Shown here in pieces: positions 51,041-60,706 of a stretch of DNA of 64,000 nt. A model generated the notes under the pieces. It did not search any database and was not told the DNA's origin. It saw nothing but the letters and a program-made list of their open reading frames with translations. How positions within the stretch are numbered: the first letter of the stretch is position 1; every line of letters begins with the position of its first letter. The translations under genes were made by a program, and so were the position numbers. The stretch covers positions 434,001 through 498,000 of the forward strand of contig NZ_FOOX01000001.1 in assembly GCF_900113335.1 (NCBI RefSeq), written 5' to 3'. This DNA is from Desulfotruncus arcticus DSM 17038. GTDB lineage: Bacteria > Bacillota > Desulfotomaculia > Desulfotomaculales > Desulfallaceae.

Positions 51041-52006
51041 ATGAATTTTGATTTTTTTAGTGACATACGGTATGAACTCGGCATAGTGGAAGAAGAGTTA
51101 AAACAGGCCGTACAAGCATCGAACCAGTTGCTTACCGACACGGCAACCCACCTGATTAACGCCGGAGGTAAAAGATTACGTCCAGCATTCTGTTTATTAG
51201 GGGGGAAATTTTATAATTTTGATTTAGACAAGCTATTACCACTTGCCGTAGCCTTAGAACTTATTCATATGGCTACCTTAGTACATGATGACGTTGTAGA
51301 TTCTTCCCTTACCAGACGGGGTATGCCAACGGTTAAAGCACGCTGGGGTAATAAGATTTCCTCACACGTTGGCGATTATCTATTGGGTAAGTCGTTAATT
51401 TTAATATCAAGATACAAAGAGCCTTTAATTCCCAAAGTTTTAGCGGAAACCAGTGTTAAAATGTGTGAGGGTGAAATTATTCAGATTTCATCCGCATTTG
51501 ATGCTGATCAAAATATTAAAGACTATTTTTACCGTATCAACAGAAAAACCGCTTTATTAATTGCAGCATCCGCACAACTAGGTGCCGTGGCATGCGGAGC
51601 CCCTGCCGGCGTACATCAAGGATTGCGAAGATTTGGCCATAATATAGGCATGGCTTTTCAAATTACTGACGACATCCTTGATATGACAGCCGAACAAATT
51701 AAACTGGGTAAGCCGGTTGGGAGTGATCTTCGTCAGGGGATAATTACACTGCCGACAATTTACTCACTGCAAAAGAGCCCTAATCGTAATAGACTCAGAG
51801 CACTAATTGCCAAGAAGAGCAAAACCGAGGAGGAAATTAACGAAGCTATTTTTTTGATTAAAGAAGGCGGGGGCATACAACACTCCTCGGAAATTGTCCA
51901 AAAATACATTGTCAAAGCTAAAAAGGAATTAAATGCTTTACCCGATGTGCCGATTAAAAAGACTATGCAAATAATTTCTGATTTCGTAGGCGTGAGAAAG
52001 TTTTAG
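51041..52006 (+). CDS. Polyprenyl diphosphate synthase (heptaprenyl-type)
   Basis: 321-residue all-helical trans-prenyltransferase. First Asp-rich motif LVHDDVVDSSLTRRG, second FQITDDILDMT, plus GGKRLRPAF and VGDYLLGKSL. Intact in both metal sites, unlike the paralogue at the left edge of the window. ATG 51041 is chosen because AGTAGGTGAA lies just ahead and the GTG at 51032 is inside it. It should make the menaquinone side chain; product length cannot be read from sequence with certainty. Confidence 0.9.
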   Translation: MNFDFFSDIRYELGIVEEELKQAVQASNQLLTDTATHLINAGGKRLRPAFCLLGGKFYNFDLDKLLPLAVALELIHMATLVHDDVVDSSLTRRGMPTVKARWGNKISSHVGDYLLGKSLILISRYKEPLIPKVLAETSVKMCEGEIIQISSAFDADQNIKDYFYRINRKTALLIAASAQLGAVACGAPAGVHQGLRRFGHNIGMAFQITDDILDMTAEQIKLGKPVGSDLRQGIITLPTIYSLQKSPNRNRLRALIAKKSKTEEEINEAIFLIKEGGGIQHSSEIVQKYIVKAKKELNALPDVPIKKTMQIISDFVGVRKF

Positions 52007-52021
52007 AAAAGGTGGATTGGT

Positions 52022-52666
52022 TTGAAGCATTACCCTCTTTTTCTAGATATTAAGAATAAAAAATGTCTTGTTATAGGCGGAGGCAGCGTTGCCGAACGAA
52101 AAGTAAAAAACCTTTTGGCATACGATGCTAAAGTTTATATAATTAGCACAAAATTAAACAACGCACTGCAGGAACTGGTGGCAGACGGTAAAGTCTGTTA
52201 TCGTGGGACCAATTATCACACTGCTGAACTTGATGATGCCTGCCTTGTTTTTTGTGCAACCAATAATCATGCTGTTAATAGTGCTATAGCAAAGGATTGT
52301 GCGCAGAAAAATATCCCGGTCAATGTAGTTGATAAACCTTCATTATGCACTTTTATCGTACCATCTACAGTCGTTCGGGGAGACCTGCAGCTGGCCATAT
52401 CCACCGGAGGTAAAAGCCCGGCCCTGGCCAAAGTTCTAAGAAAAAAATTAGAAGCTGATTTCGGTCCCCAGTTTAAAGAATTTATCGATTACATTGGTAA
52501 TATGAGAAACCTTGTTATTAATAATATCGAAGATCTTGAACAAAGAAGCTACATCCTTAAAAATCTGGTTGATAACCTTACCATTGACCTGGTCAAGCAG
52601 GGAGATATAGAGCAAGCAAAGGAGCGGGTAAAAAGTGTCTATTATCATAGTGGGCTTAAATCATAA
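52022..52666 (+). CDS. Precorrin-2 dehydrogenase/sirohydrochlorin ferrochelatase-like
   Basis: 214 residues, Met8/CysG-N type. YPLFLDIKNKKCLVIGGGSV (NAD Rossmann loop GGGSVAERKV) opens it; VVDKPSLCTFIVPSTVVRGD, with LQLAISTGGKSPALAKVLR, holds the active-site region. It converts precorrin-2 to sirohydrochlorin and may insert iron, giving siroheme for the Ahb enzymes encoded downstream. TTG 52022 after AAAGGTGG. It overlaps hemA by 32 bases. Confidence 0.85.
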   Translation: MKHYPLFLDIKNKKCLVIGGGSVAERKVKNLLAYDAKVYIISTKLNNALQELVADGKVCYRGTNYHTAELDDACLVFCATNNHAVNSAIAKDCAQKNIPVNVVDKPSLCTFIVPSTVVRGDLQLAISTGGKSPALAKVLRKKLEADFGPQFKEFIDYIGNMRNLVINNIEDLEQRSYILKNLVDNLTIDLVKQGDIEQAKERVKSVYYHSGLKS

Positions 52667-53972
52667 AACTGCTCCGGTGGAAATTCGTGAAAAGCTATCA
52701 TTCTCAGAAAATGCATTGCAGGAGGCTTATGGCAAATTGCTTGCTGATCCCCTAATTCAGGGATGTGTGATTATTTCTACCTGCAACCGCACGGAAATAT
52801 ATGCTCATGTGTCAGACACTGAACATGGGATTGAGAATATTAGAAATTTTTTCAAGCAAAAATCCGGAGTTGATTTAGCACTAATAAAAAAATATACTTA
52901 CGTTCATATTCAGAATAAAGCTGTTCAACATCTTTTTAAAGTTGCTGCCGGGCTTGATTCCATGCTGCTGGGAGAAACCCAAATTCTAGGGCAAGTTAGG
53001 ACAGCATACCAGTCGGCACACAAACATGAATCCACCGGCAAGGTCATTAATAACCTGTTTAAACAGGCAGTAACTGTCGGCAAACGAGTCCGTACAGAAA
53101 CCGGTATTGATCAGCATGCCGTTTCTATTAGTTATGCCGCAGTTGAAATGGCCAAACAATTATTTGGAAATTTAATAGGAAAATCGGTTCTGGTTATTGG
53201 TGCGGGCAAGATGAGTGAACTGACCGCCAAGCATCTGGTAGCAAATGGTGTTTCCGGAGTTATTGTATCAAATCGTTCCTTCGAACGGGCAATATATCTG
53301 GCGGATCAATTTAAAGGCAAAGCTGTAAAATTTAACGAACTGTATAATTACCTTGGTTCTGCCGACATAGTAATAAGTTGCACCGCTGCAACACACTATG
53401 TGGTTAAAAGTAAAGGGATTCGAAAAGTATTAACAGAAAACCCCGGCAAAAAGATTATGATGATTGATATAGCAGTTCCAAGGGATATTGAGCCAGAAGT
53501 AGGCAAGCTGCCTGGTGTGTCTTTGTATGACATCGATGCGCTGCAAAACGTGATCGACAATAACCTGATGGAACGCAAGCGCGCAGCTGTGCAGGCAGAA
53601 GCAATTATAGAAGAAAGCGTTGAAGAGTTTGCCCACTGGCTTGGTTCCCAGTATGTAATTCCTACTGTGGCTGCGCTTAAAAAACTTGGTAATGAAATAA
53701 AACAGAAGGAACTTGAGCGGGCTTTTAACAGGCTGGGGGAATTATCTGATCATGATCAAAAAGTGATTAAGGCAATGGCCAATTCCATTGTCAATCAACT
53801 GTTGCACGCTCCCGTAACCAACTTAAAAGAATATGCGTTAACTGATAAAGGCCCGCTTTATAATGAAACCTTAGATACGCTATTTCGCCTTGATAAAGTA
53901 CGGGAAACCGGGGTCAACCCGGAACATATGCATGACCGTCCGGTATCGGTACAGGCATTGGTGCGTGGTTAA
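52635..53972 (+). CDS. hemA: Glutamyl-tRNA reductase
   Basis: 445 residues; first committed step of C5 tetrapyrrole synthesis. VGLNHKTAPVEIREKLSF and CVIISTCNRTEIYA carry the catalytic Cys; LDSMLLGETQILGQVR is the substrate-binding stretch and VIGAGKMSELTAKHL the NADPH loop. GTG 52635 lies inside the end of the preceding gene, with AGGAGCGGG ahead. Overlap implies coupling. Confidence 0.95.
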   Translation: MSIIIVGLNHKTAPVEIREKLSFSENALQEAYGKLLADPLIQGCVIISTCNRTEIYAHVSDTEHGIENIRNFFKQKSGVDLALIKKYTYVHIQNKAVQHLFKVAAGLDSMLLGETQILGQVRTAYQSAHKHESTGKVINNLFKQAVTVGKRVRTETGIDQHAVSISYAAVEMAKQLFGNLIGKSVLVIGAGKMSELTAKHLVANGVSGVIVSNRSFERAIYLADQFKGKAVKFNELYNYLGSADIVISCTAATHYVVKSKGIRKVLTENPGKKIMMIDIAVPRDIEPEVGKLPGVSLYDIDALQNVIDNNLMERKRAAVQAEAIIEESVEEFAHWLGSQYVIPTVAALKKLGNEIKQKELERAFNRLGELSDHDQKVIKAMANSIVNQLLHAPVTNLKEYALTDKGPLYNETLDTLFRLDKVRETGVNPEHMHDRPVSVQALVRG

Positions 53973-53988
53973 TTATGTATATTTCTAT

Positions 53989-54025
53989 CGGGTGAGGTCT
54001 TTATTTAGACACACCCGAAATTTTT
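53989..54025 (+). terminator. Hairpin between hemA and hemC, terminator or attenuator
   Basis: CGGGTGAGGTCT pairs with AGACACACCCG (one mismatch) around TTTATTT and is followed by AAATTTTTAAATT. It could reduce read-through within the operon. Confidence 0.5.
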
Positions 54026-54085
54026 AAATTAATATTGGACATTATTGTCCTATAAGCAACAGCATCGTAAGGTTCAGGAGGCAAA

Positions 54086-55033
54086 ATGTTAGGTAAAATA
54101 TTAATTGGATCCCGGGATAGTGATCTGGCTATGTGGCAGTCCAAGTGGGTTGCCGAACAATTGCGAAAGCACAACCCCAGCCTTCCTGTTGTTATTAATG
54201 GCATGAAAACAAAAGGTGATAACATTCTTGACGTTGCGCTGGCCAAAATAGGCGATAAAGGCCTGTTTACAAAGGAACTGGAACACGCTTTGCTGGCAGG
54301 TCGTATCAGCCTGGCCGTCCACAGCATGAAGGACCTGCCCACCGAATTGCCTGGTGGCTTAATTATCGGGGCAATCTGCGAAAGAGAGTATCCCGGGGAT
54401 GTTTTGATAGCGAAAAACGGTGAAAAGTTAAATGATTTGAAAGCCGGGGCACGCATCGGAACAAGCAGTTTAAGACGGCGTGCCCAGCTTTTGAATTACA
54501 GGCCGGACTTTAAAATGCTGGACATCAGGGGAAACCTGACAACACGTTTACGAAAGCTGAAAGAACTAGACCTTGATGCCGTTGTACTCGCATATGCAGG
54601 TATTAAACGGATGGGGTTTGAGCATTTGATTTCAGATTACATACCATTTAATATTTGTTTACCGGCAGTTGGCCAGGGGGCCATAGGTGTGGAATTACGT
54701 GCTAATGACTGTGCTACAATGGATGTAATCTCCGCTATAGACCATAAAATAACCAGAATTGCAATTGAAGCAGAAAGGTCCTTCATGAAAAGGCTGGAAG
54801 GTGGCTGTCAGGTGCCGATAGGGGCACTTGGCAGAGTTGAAAACGGCCATCTGACATTGGAAGGAATCGTTGCCGATCTTCATGGCACACAAGCGGTTCG
54901 CCAAAGTATTTCCGGGCCGGCCGAAAAAGCGGAACACCTTGGTGAAAAACTTGCTGAAATGCTTCTAGAGCAAGGCGCGGGGGAAATATTAACCCGAGCC
55001 AGACAGGAGTTTGGTATAGATGATGGTGAATAA
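54086..55033 (+). CDS. hemC: Hydroxymethylbilane synthase
   Basis: 315 residues; joins four porphobilinogens into hydroxymethylbilane. IGSRDSDLAMWQSKWVAEQL, HSMKDLPTELPGGL and RIGTSSLRRRAQL are family motifs; the dipyrromethane cofactor is held by Cys241 in LEGGCQVPIGA. ATG 54086 has AGGAGG six bases ahead. It overlaps the next gene by 14 bases. Confidence 0.96.
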   Translation: MLGKILIGSRDSDLAMWQSKWVAEQLRKHNPSLPVVINGMKTKGDNILDVALAKIGDKGLFTKELEHALLAGRISLAVHSMKDLPTELPGGLIIGAICEREYPGDVLIAKNGEKLNDLKAGARIGTSSLRRRAQLLNYRPDFKMLDIRGNLTTRLRKLKELDLDAVVLAYAGIKRMGFEHLISDYIPFNICLPAVGQGAIGVELRANDCATMDVISAIDHKITRIAIEAERSFMKRLEGGCQVPIGALGRVENGHLTLEGIVADLHGTQAVRQSISGPAEKAEHLGEKLAEMLLEQGAGEILTRARQEFGIDDGE

Positions 55034-56567
55034 AGGAACTGTTTATCTCATTGGCGCCGGACCGGGTGATCCTAGTCTAATCACAGTTAAAGGTTTAGTA
55101 TGCATTAAACAGGCCGATGTTATTGTTTATGACCGTTTAGCCAGCCCGCGTCTGCTGGATTACAGACGGCCGGACGCAGAAATTATTTTTGCAGGCAAAC
55201 AGCCGGACAGACACACCCTCACTCAAAGTGAAATTAACGAGTTGCTGGTTAATAAGGCTAAAGAGGGATTGGCAGTAGCCCGTTTGAAAGGGGGGGACCC
55301 CTTTGTTTTCGGACGCGGGGGTGAAGAAGCCGAGGAACTTTCGAAGCATGGAATTCCTTTTGAAATTGTACCCGGTATTACTTCAGCCGTGGCCGTACCA
55401 GCTTATGCCGGAATCCCTGTTACCCACAGGGATTTCACTTCATCAGTCTCTATCATCACCGGCAATGAAGATCCCACCAAAGAGAATTCGAACATCGAAT
55501 GGGCTAAGCTGGCCACCGGTACTGGAACGCTCATTTTCTTAATGGGCATGAGCAACCTGCCGGCAATAGCCAATCGCCTGATGGAATACGGTAGGTCACC
55601 CCGGACGCCTGTTGCTCTAATCCGGTGGGGCACTCGGCCTGAACAGAAAACTTTAATCGGCGACCTTGCCAGCATATCTCACCTGGCAGTGGAGCAAGGG
55701 TTTAAAAACCCGGCCATAATTATTGTCGGGGAAGTTGTAAAACTCAGGGAAAAACTCAAATGGTTTGAAAACAAGCCACTGTTCAGCCAAAGGATTTTGG
55801 TTACCCGCTCCCGTGAACAAGCCAGCGTCCTCTCCCAATTAATAGAAAACCTGGGGGGAGAACCTGTTGAATTTCCCACTATAACCATTGCTGATCCGGA
55901 AAATTTTGCACCTCTGGATAATTCAATTAAAACTATAGATACCTACAATTGGATTGTTTTTACCAGCGTAAACGGTGTAAAAAGCTTTATCAAGCGTTTT
56001 CAGCACTTTAACCGTGACATACGGGATTTAAAAGGAATAAGATTATGTGCCATTGGCCCCCGGACTGGCAAGGAACTGCGCTCTCTCGCCCTGAATGTAG
56101 ATTATATTCCTTCGGAATACAGAGCAGAAGAGATAGTTGAGGGGCTTAAGCATAAAATATCCCGTGGGGACAAAATATTGCTGCCGCGGGCCGATATCGC
56201 CAGAAAATTATTGCCCGAATCATTAAGGGCACTTGGCGCTGAAGTTGATGAAGTAATCGCGTACAGAACGCTGGCGGCATCGATCAACTCCGATACAATT
56301 AAAGAAATGCTGGCAGCCGGTAAAATTAGTATTATTACCTTTACCAGCTCTTCAACGGTAAAAAATTTTATTACCTTGCTTGGCATAGGACCTTCGGAAA
56401 CAAGCCTGTTCGAAAACACCAGGATTGCCTGCATCGGTCCCATAACTGCTAAAACAGCTTCAGATCTGGGGCTGCGTTGTGATATAGTGGCAAAGGAATA
56501 TACTATTCCCGGTTTAGTCAGTGCAATTCTAGATAACGTCAATTCCATTGATATGAAGGGGTTATAA
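55020..56567 (+). CDS. cobA/hemD: Uroporphyrinogen-III C-methyltransferase / uroporphyrinogen-III synthase fusion
   Basis: 515 residues. Residues 1-245 are the SAM-dependent methyltransferase (GAGPGDPSLITVKGL, RLKGGDPFVFGRGGEEAEEL, GNEDPTKE); residues ~255-515 are HemD (ILVTRSREQASVLSQLIENL, SVNGVKSFIKRF, FTSSSTVKNF). One protein thus closes the macrocycle and methylates it to precorrin-2. The fusion is common in clostridia. ATG 55020; the next gene begins in its stop codon. Confidence 0.94.
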   Translation: MMVNKGTVYLIGAGPGDPSLITVKGLVCIKQADVIVYDRLASPRLLDYRRPDAEIIFAGKQPDRHTLTQSEINELLVNKAKEGLAVARLKGGDPFVFGRGGEEAEELSKHGIPFEIVPGITSAVAVPAYAGIPVTHRDFTSSVSIITGNEDPTKENSNIEWAKLATGTGTLIFLMGMSNLPAIANRLMEYGRSPRTPVALIRWGTRPEQKTLIGDLASISHLAVEQGFKNPAIIIVGEVVKLREKLKWFENKPLFSQRILVTRSREQASVLSQLIENLGGEPVEFPTITIADPENFAPLDNSIKTIDTYNWIVFTSVNGVKSFIKRFQHFNRDIRDLKGIRLCAIGPRTGKELRSLALNVDYIPSEYRAEEIVEGLKHKISRGDKILLPRADIARKLLPESLRALGAEVDEVIAYRTLAASINSDTIKEMLAAGKISIITFTSSSTVKNFITLLGIGPSETSLFENTRIACIGPITAKTASDLGLRCDIVAKEYTIPGLVSAILDNVNSIDMKGL

Positions 56568-57736
56568 TGATAAGTGTAAGCAGATTGCTTTGCGGATCGA
56601 AGAATTACGGCGATTCGTTGCGCTATAAAAGTAATTCCGGGTGCCAGCCCAACGGCACGGCACCGGGCGCCGGCCCGGTGATTGTGTGGAACATGACCAG
56701 GTCATGCAATTTAAAGTGCATGCACTGCTATGCCAGTTCCGACGAACAAGCCGGTAAAGAAGAACTGACCACGGAGGAAGCTAAAAGCTTTATTGATGAT
56801 CTGGCCTATTTCAATGTTCCGGTGATCCTTTTCTCCGGCGGAGAACCTTTATTGCGCAAAGATTTTTTTGAACTGGCCGGTTACGCCAAAGAGAAGGGTA
56901 TCAGGGCTACCATTTCCACCAACGGCACGCTAATTACCACCGACATGGCCAAGCTGATCAAGCAAACTCAAATCAGCTACGTTGGCATAAGCCTGGACGG
57001 CATAGGTGCCAATAACGACAGCTTTCGCGGCCGCCAGGGAGCATTTGACCAGGCCTTAAGTGGCATTCGCGCCTGTCGTTCGGCCGGTGTAAGAGTTGGG
57101 CTCAGGTTTACAATAAACCGCCATAATTTTATGCAATTACCTGATATATTTAAGTTAATTGAAGAAGAGAACATACCCAGGGTATGCTTTTATCACCTGG
57201 TATACAGCGGGCGGGGAAGCCAGATGGTTGATTCCGATATCAGCCATTCCGAGACACGGCAAGTGCTGGATCTGATTATAAAAAAGACTATGGATTTTGA
57301 ACGCAGGGGATTACCCAAAGAAATATTAACTGTTGATAATCATGCCGACGGCATATATATTTATTTGTACTTAAAAAACACCAATCCCCAAAGAGCTGAA
57401 AGGGTGCGGCAATTGCTGCTGATGAACGGCGGAAACCGATCCGGCATGGCCATAGGATCAGTAGGCTGGTCTGGGAATGTCCACCCTGACCAATTTACAC
57501 GCAATTATATTTTAGGCAATATCCGTGAAAGAAAATTTGCAGATATTTGGACTGATACCAATAATTCTTTAATGCATGGTTTAAAGCACCGCAAGCCCCT
57601 GCTAAAAGGCCGCTGTGCTGTTTGCCGTTATTTGGATATGTGCAATGGAAATTTCAGAGCACGGGCTGAAGCGGTACACGGTGACTTTTGGGCTTCAGAC
57701 CCTGCTTGCTATCTATCAAACGAAGAAATTCAATAA
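56567..57736 (+). CDS. ahbC: 12,18-didecarboxysiroheme deacetylase (AhbC, radical SAM)
   Basis: 389 residues. Radical SAM cluster Cys47, Cys51, Cys54 (RSCNLKCMHCYASSDE), FSGGEPLLRKDFFELA, and a C-terminal auxiliary cluster region CAVCRYLDMCNGNFRARAEA with DPACYL. It is the NirJ-like enzyme that removes two acetate side chains to give Fe-coproporphyrin III in the siroheme-dependent route. Distinguished from AhbD by its long N-terminal stretch and position. It shares its first base with the preceding stop. Confidence 0.88.
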   Translation: MISVSRLLCGSKNYGDSLRYKSNSGCQPNGTAPGAGPVIVWNMTRSCNLKCMHCYASSDEQAGKEELTTEEAKSFIDDLAYFNVPVILFSGGEPLLRKDFFELAGYAKEKGIRATISTNGTLITTDMAKLIKQTQISYVGISLDGIGANNDSFRGRQGAFDQALSGIRACRSAGVRVGLRFTINRHNFMQLPDIFKLIEEENIPRVCFYHLVYSGRGSQMVDSDISHSETRQVLDLIIKKTMDFERRGLPKEILTVDNHADGIYIYLYLKNTNPQRAERVRQLLLMNGGNRSGMAIGSVGWSGNVHPDQFTRNYILGNIRERKFADIWTDTNNSLMHGLKHRKPLLKGRCAVCRYLDMCNGNFRARAEAVHGDFWASDPACYLSNEEIQ

Positions 57737-57763
57737 TTTTAACCGTTTACGGGAGGTGCCGTT

Positions 57764-58744
57764 ATGTATTACCCCGTTGCCCGGCCCAGGCGTCTTCGCT
57801 CCAGTGCCAATATGCGCAAACTGGTAAGGGAGCATTATCTGCGGGTTGATGATTTGATCTACCCATTTTTTGTTATTGAAGGCAAGGATAAAAAGGTTCC
57901 TGTTCAGTCTATGCCGGGTGTTTATAACCTGACCATTGATTTGTTGTTAAAGGAAGTAGCGCAGATAAACGCCTTGGACATTCCCGGGGTACTGCTGTTT
58001 GGAATTCCTGATCATAAAGATTCTTTAGGCTCGGGCGCATACGATGAAAATGGCATAGTTCAAAAGGCAGTGCGTGCAATTAAGGATAACTACCCGGAAC
58101 TGCTGGTAATTACAGATGTATGTCTTTGTGAATATACCGATCATGGCCATTGCGGCATCATTCGTGAAGGAAAGGTATTAAACGATCCCACACTTGAACT
58201 ATTGGCACAAACCGCGGTTTCTCACGCCCGCAGCGGAGCAGATTTGATCGCGCCATCCGACATGATGGACGGAAGGGTTCAGGCTATACGTGAAGCGCTT
58301 GACGGAGAAGGTTTTGAAGAGATACCGATCATGTCTTATAGCGTAAAATATGCCTCGGCTTTTTACGGACCATTCAGGGAAGCCGCCTGTTCGGCACCAC
58401 AATTCGGAGACCGGAAAGCATATCAGATGGACCCTCCCAACAAGCGTGAAGCGCTGAGGGAAGCCGAACAAGATATAGCCGAAGGTGCCGACATTATAAT
58501 TGTTAAACCTGCTATGGCATATATGGATATAATTTCTGCTGTAAGAGAAAATTTTGAACACCCTGTGGCAGCTTATAATGTCAGCGGTGAGTACTCCATG
58601 ATCAAAGCCGCCGCATCAATGGGCTGGATTGATGAGCAAAGGTTAACCATGGAAACCCTTACCGGTCTAAAAAGGGCGGGGGCGGATATGATTATAACCT
58701 ATCACGCTCCAGACGCGGCACGTTGGCTGGAAGACCAAATTTAA
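57764..58744 (+). CDS. hemB: Delta-aminolevulinic acid dehydratase
   Basis: 326 residues; makes porphobilinogen. [20 protein letters not shown] and [10 protein letters not shown] at the N-terminus; the zinc-site cysteines are in [14 protein letters not shown]; active-site lysines are in [17 protein letters not shown] and [13 protein letters not shown] 57764 has GGGAGGTG ahead. Confidence 0.96.
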   Translation: MYYPVARPRRLRSSANMRKLVREHYLRVDDLIYPFFVIEGKDKKVPVQSMPGVYNLTIDLLLKEVAQINALDIPGVLLFGIPDHKDSLGSGAYDENGIVQKAVRAIKDNYPELLVITDVCLCEYTDHGHCGIIREGKVLNDPTLELLAQTAVSHARSGADLIAPSDMMDGRVQAIREALDGEGFEEIPIMSYSVKYASAFYGPFREAACSAPQFGDRKAYQMDPPNKREALREAEQDIAEGADIIIVKPAMAYMDIISAVRENFEHPVAAYNVSGEYSMIKAAASMGWIDEQRLTMETLTGLKRAGADMIITYHAPDAARWLEDQI

Positions 58745-58765
58745 TAACATCCGGGGGTAATTAAG

Positions 58766-59755
58766 ATGCTGGTTTCCTGGAACACCACTAATGCCTGCAA
58801 CTTGTTCTGTAAACATTGTTATCGTGAATCCGGGGCAAAGGCTGAAGAGGAACTAAATTTTGAAGAGGGTAAAAAGCTAATCGACGAAATTGCGGCAGCA
58901 GGATTTAAGATAATGATCTTTAGCGGCGGTGAGCCGTTAATGAGAGACGATATCTACGAACTCATTGAATATGCCGCGCACTCGGGTTTGAGACCTGTAC
59001 TGGGTTCTAACGGCACGCTTATTGACAGTAATTCTGCCCGGGCGCTGAAAAATGCCGGCGCTTTGGCCATCGGAATTAGTTTGGACAGTGCCCGGCCGGA
59101 CGAACACGACCGTTTCCGGAATTCCCCCGGCTGCTGGCAGGCGGCGATTGACGGAATGCAGGCTTGTCTGGAAGCTGGCTTACCCTTTCAGCTTCATACT
59201 ACAGTGATGGAATGGAACGCCGGTGAAGTGGAAGAATTGACTGACCTGGCCGTCCAAAAAGGCGCACGGGGCCACCATATCTTTTTTATGGTCCCGACAG
59301 GCAGGGCGGTGAATATTGAAGCTGAAACCCTCAGGGCCGAGCAATACGAACAATTGCTTAAACAGATTATGGCTAAGCAGGGACAGGTGGACATAGAGCT
59401 AAAGCCAACCTGTGCCCCGCAGTTTATGCGCATCGCCCGGCAAATGGGAATTAATACCCGCTTTAGCCGGGGTTGCCTGGCGGGAACAGCCTATTGCATC
59501 ATCAGCCCGCGTGGTGACGTTCAACCCTGCGCCTACCTGAATATCCCGCTCGGCAACGTGCGCACAACTCCGTTTAATCAAATATGGCAGGAGAATGAAA
59601 CGCTGCAAAGGTTGCGCACATTGGATTACAGCGGCAGCTGCGGCCGCTGTGAATATAAAAAAATATGCGGCGGGTGCAGGGCCAGGGCCAATTATTACCA
59701 TGGCGATTACATGGCTGAAGAGCCCTGGTGCTTATATGGGGCAAGAAAGGGTTAG
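58766..59755 (+). CDS. ahbD: Heme synthase AhbD (radical SAM, oxidative decarboxylase of Fe-coproporphyrin III)
   Basis: 329 residues. The cluster motif is Cys11, Cys15, Cys18 (NACNLFCKHCYRE); IMIFSGGEPLMRDDIYELI follows. The C-terminal SPASM-like cysteines are in RGCLAGTAYCIISPRGDVQP and SCGRCEYKKICGGCRARANY. It finishes heme b synthesis. ATG 58766 with GGGGG ahead. AhbA and AhbB genes follow directly. Confidence 0.87.
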   Translation: MLVSWNTTNACNLFCKHCYRESGAKAEEELNFEEGKKLIDEIAAAGFKIMIFSGGEPLMRDDIYELIEYAAHSGLRPVLGSNGTLIDSNSARALKNAGALAIGISLDSARPDEHDRFRNSPGCWQAAIDGMQACLEAGLPFQLHTTVMEWNAGEVEELTDLAVQKGARGHHIFFMVPTGRAVNIEAETLRAEQYEQLLKQIMAKQGQVDIELKPTCAPQFMRIARQMGINTRFSRGCLAGTAYCIISPRGDVQPCAYLNIPLGNVRTTPFNQIWQENETLQRLRTLDYSGSCGRCEYKKICGGCRARANYYHGDYMAEEPWCLYGARKG

Positions 59756-59758
59756 TAT

Positions 59759-60211
59759 ATGCAACTGGACCGGATAGATAAACAAATTCTCGGGCTAATT
59801 CAAACTAATTTTCCTGTTGTTTCAAGGCCATATAGGCTGATTGCCGAAAAATTGGGATTAGAAGAAGCAGAGGTTATCAATAGAATTCACAAGCTGCGGC
59901 AGGCAGGCATTATCAGGCGCCTGGGCGGGCTGTTTGATTCTAGAAAAGTAGGCTATGTGGGAACACTGTGCGCCATGAAAGTGCCGTCACAGGATATAGA
60001 AAGAGTGGGAGGGGTCATCGCTGAATACCCCGGGATCACTCATAATTATCTGCGTGACCACGAATATAATATGTGGTTTACCCTGCTGGCTGAATCAGAG
60101 CAAAAAATTGAATCAATATTAAATGATATATTATCGAGAACCGGCATCACCCAAGTACTTAACCTGCCCTCGCAAAAAGTATTTAAAGTACGCGTAAAAT
60201 TTGACCTCTAG
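59759..60211 (+). CDS. ahbA: Siroheme decarboxylase subunit AhbA (Lrp/AsnC fold)
   Basis: 150 residues with a winged-helix start (LDRIDKQILGLIQTNFPVVS, RPYRLIAEKLGLEEAEVI) and a RAM-like domain. Although Lrp-like, the context next to ahbC/ahbD and a second paralogue marks it as siroheme decarboxylase, which forms 12,18-didecarboxysiroheme. RDHEYNMWFTL is the family-specific heme-site stretch. It starts 3 bases after ahbD. Confidence 0.85.
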   Translation: MQLDRIDKQILGLIQTNFPVVSRPYRLIAEKLGLEEAEVINRIHKLRQAGIIRRLGGLFDSRKVGYVGTLCAMKVPSQDIERVGGVIAEYPGITHNYLRDHEYNMWFTLLAESEQKIESILNDILSRTGITQVLNLPSQKVFKVRVKFDL

Positions 60212-60219
60212 GAGTTATT

Positions 60220-60690
60220 ATGCTAAGCGAACTGGAAAAACAAATAATTAGAGAACTTCAGTCCGATATCCCTCTTGTTCCGGAACCATACCGGCTGATT
60301 GCTGAAAGAATCGGTATTACTGAACAGGAATTAATGGACATAATAACCAAAATGATTGATCAGGGAATTATACGCCGTTTTGGCGCGGCTTTACGTCACC
60401 AGGATCTAGGTTTTATAGCCAATGCGATGGTTGTTTGGGAAGTGCCTGAAACCCAAATAGCTGAAGTTGGCCCAAAGATGGCTGAATTCAAAGAGGTAAC
60501 ACACTGTTACCAAAGACCGAGCCAGCCAGGATGGCCTTATACGCTTTTTACGGTGCTACATGGTATGAATAGCGATGAGTGCAAGGAAAAAGCCCAAAAA
60601 ATTGCCAACGCAACCGGTATACATAATTACCGCTTAATTTTTAGTACTAAAGAGCTTAAAAAAAGCAGCATGCAATATTTTATGGATTGA
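60220..60690 (+). CDS. ahbB: Siroheme decarboxylase subunit AhbB (Lrp/AsnC fold)
   Basis: 156-residue paralogue of AhbA: LSELEKQIIRELQSDIPLVP, EPYRLIAERIGITEQELMDI, IRRFGAALRHQDLGF, and HCYQRPSQPGWPYTLFTVLH, where the His and Tyr residues are expected at the active site. ATG 60220, eight bases after ahbA, with TAGGAG ahead. AhbA and AhbB form a heterodimer in known systems. Confidence 0.87.
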   Translation: MLSELEKQIIRELQSDIPLVPEPYRLIAERIGITEQELMDIITKMIDQGIIRRFGAALRHQDLGFIANAMVVWEVPETQIAEVGPKMAEFKEVTHCYQRPSQPGWPYTLFTVLHGMNSDECKEKAQKIANATGIHNYRLIFSTKELKKSSMQYFMD

Positions 60691-60706
60691 ATAAGGTGGT
60701 GTTAAA

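Noticed and set aside
59759..60690. AhbA/AhbB as ordinary Lrp-type regulators
   Set aside because: Two paralogues directly after ahbD and before hemL, with the decarboxylase-type His/Tyr stretch, fit siroheme decarboxylase better.
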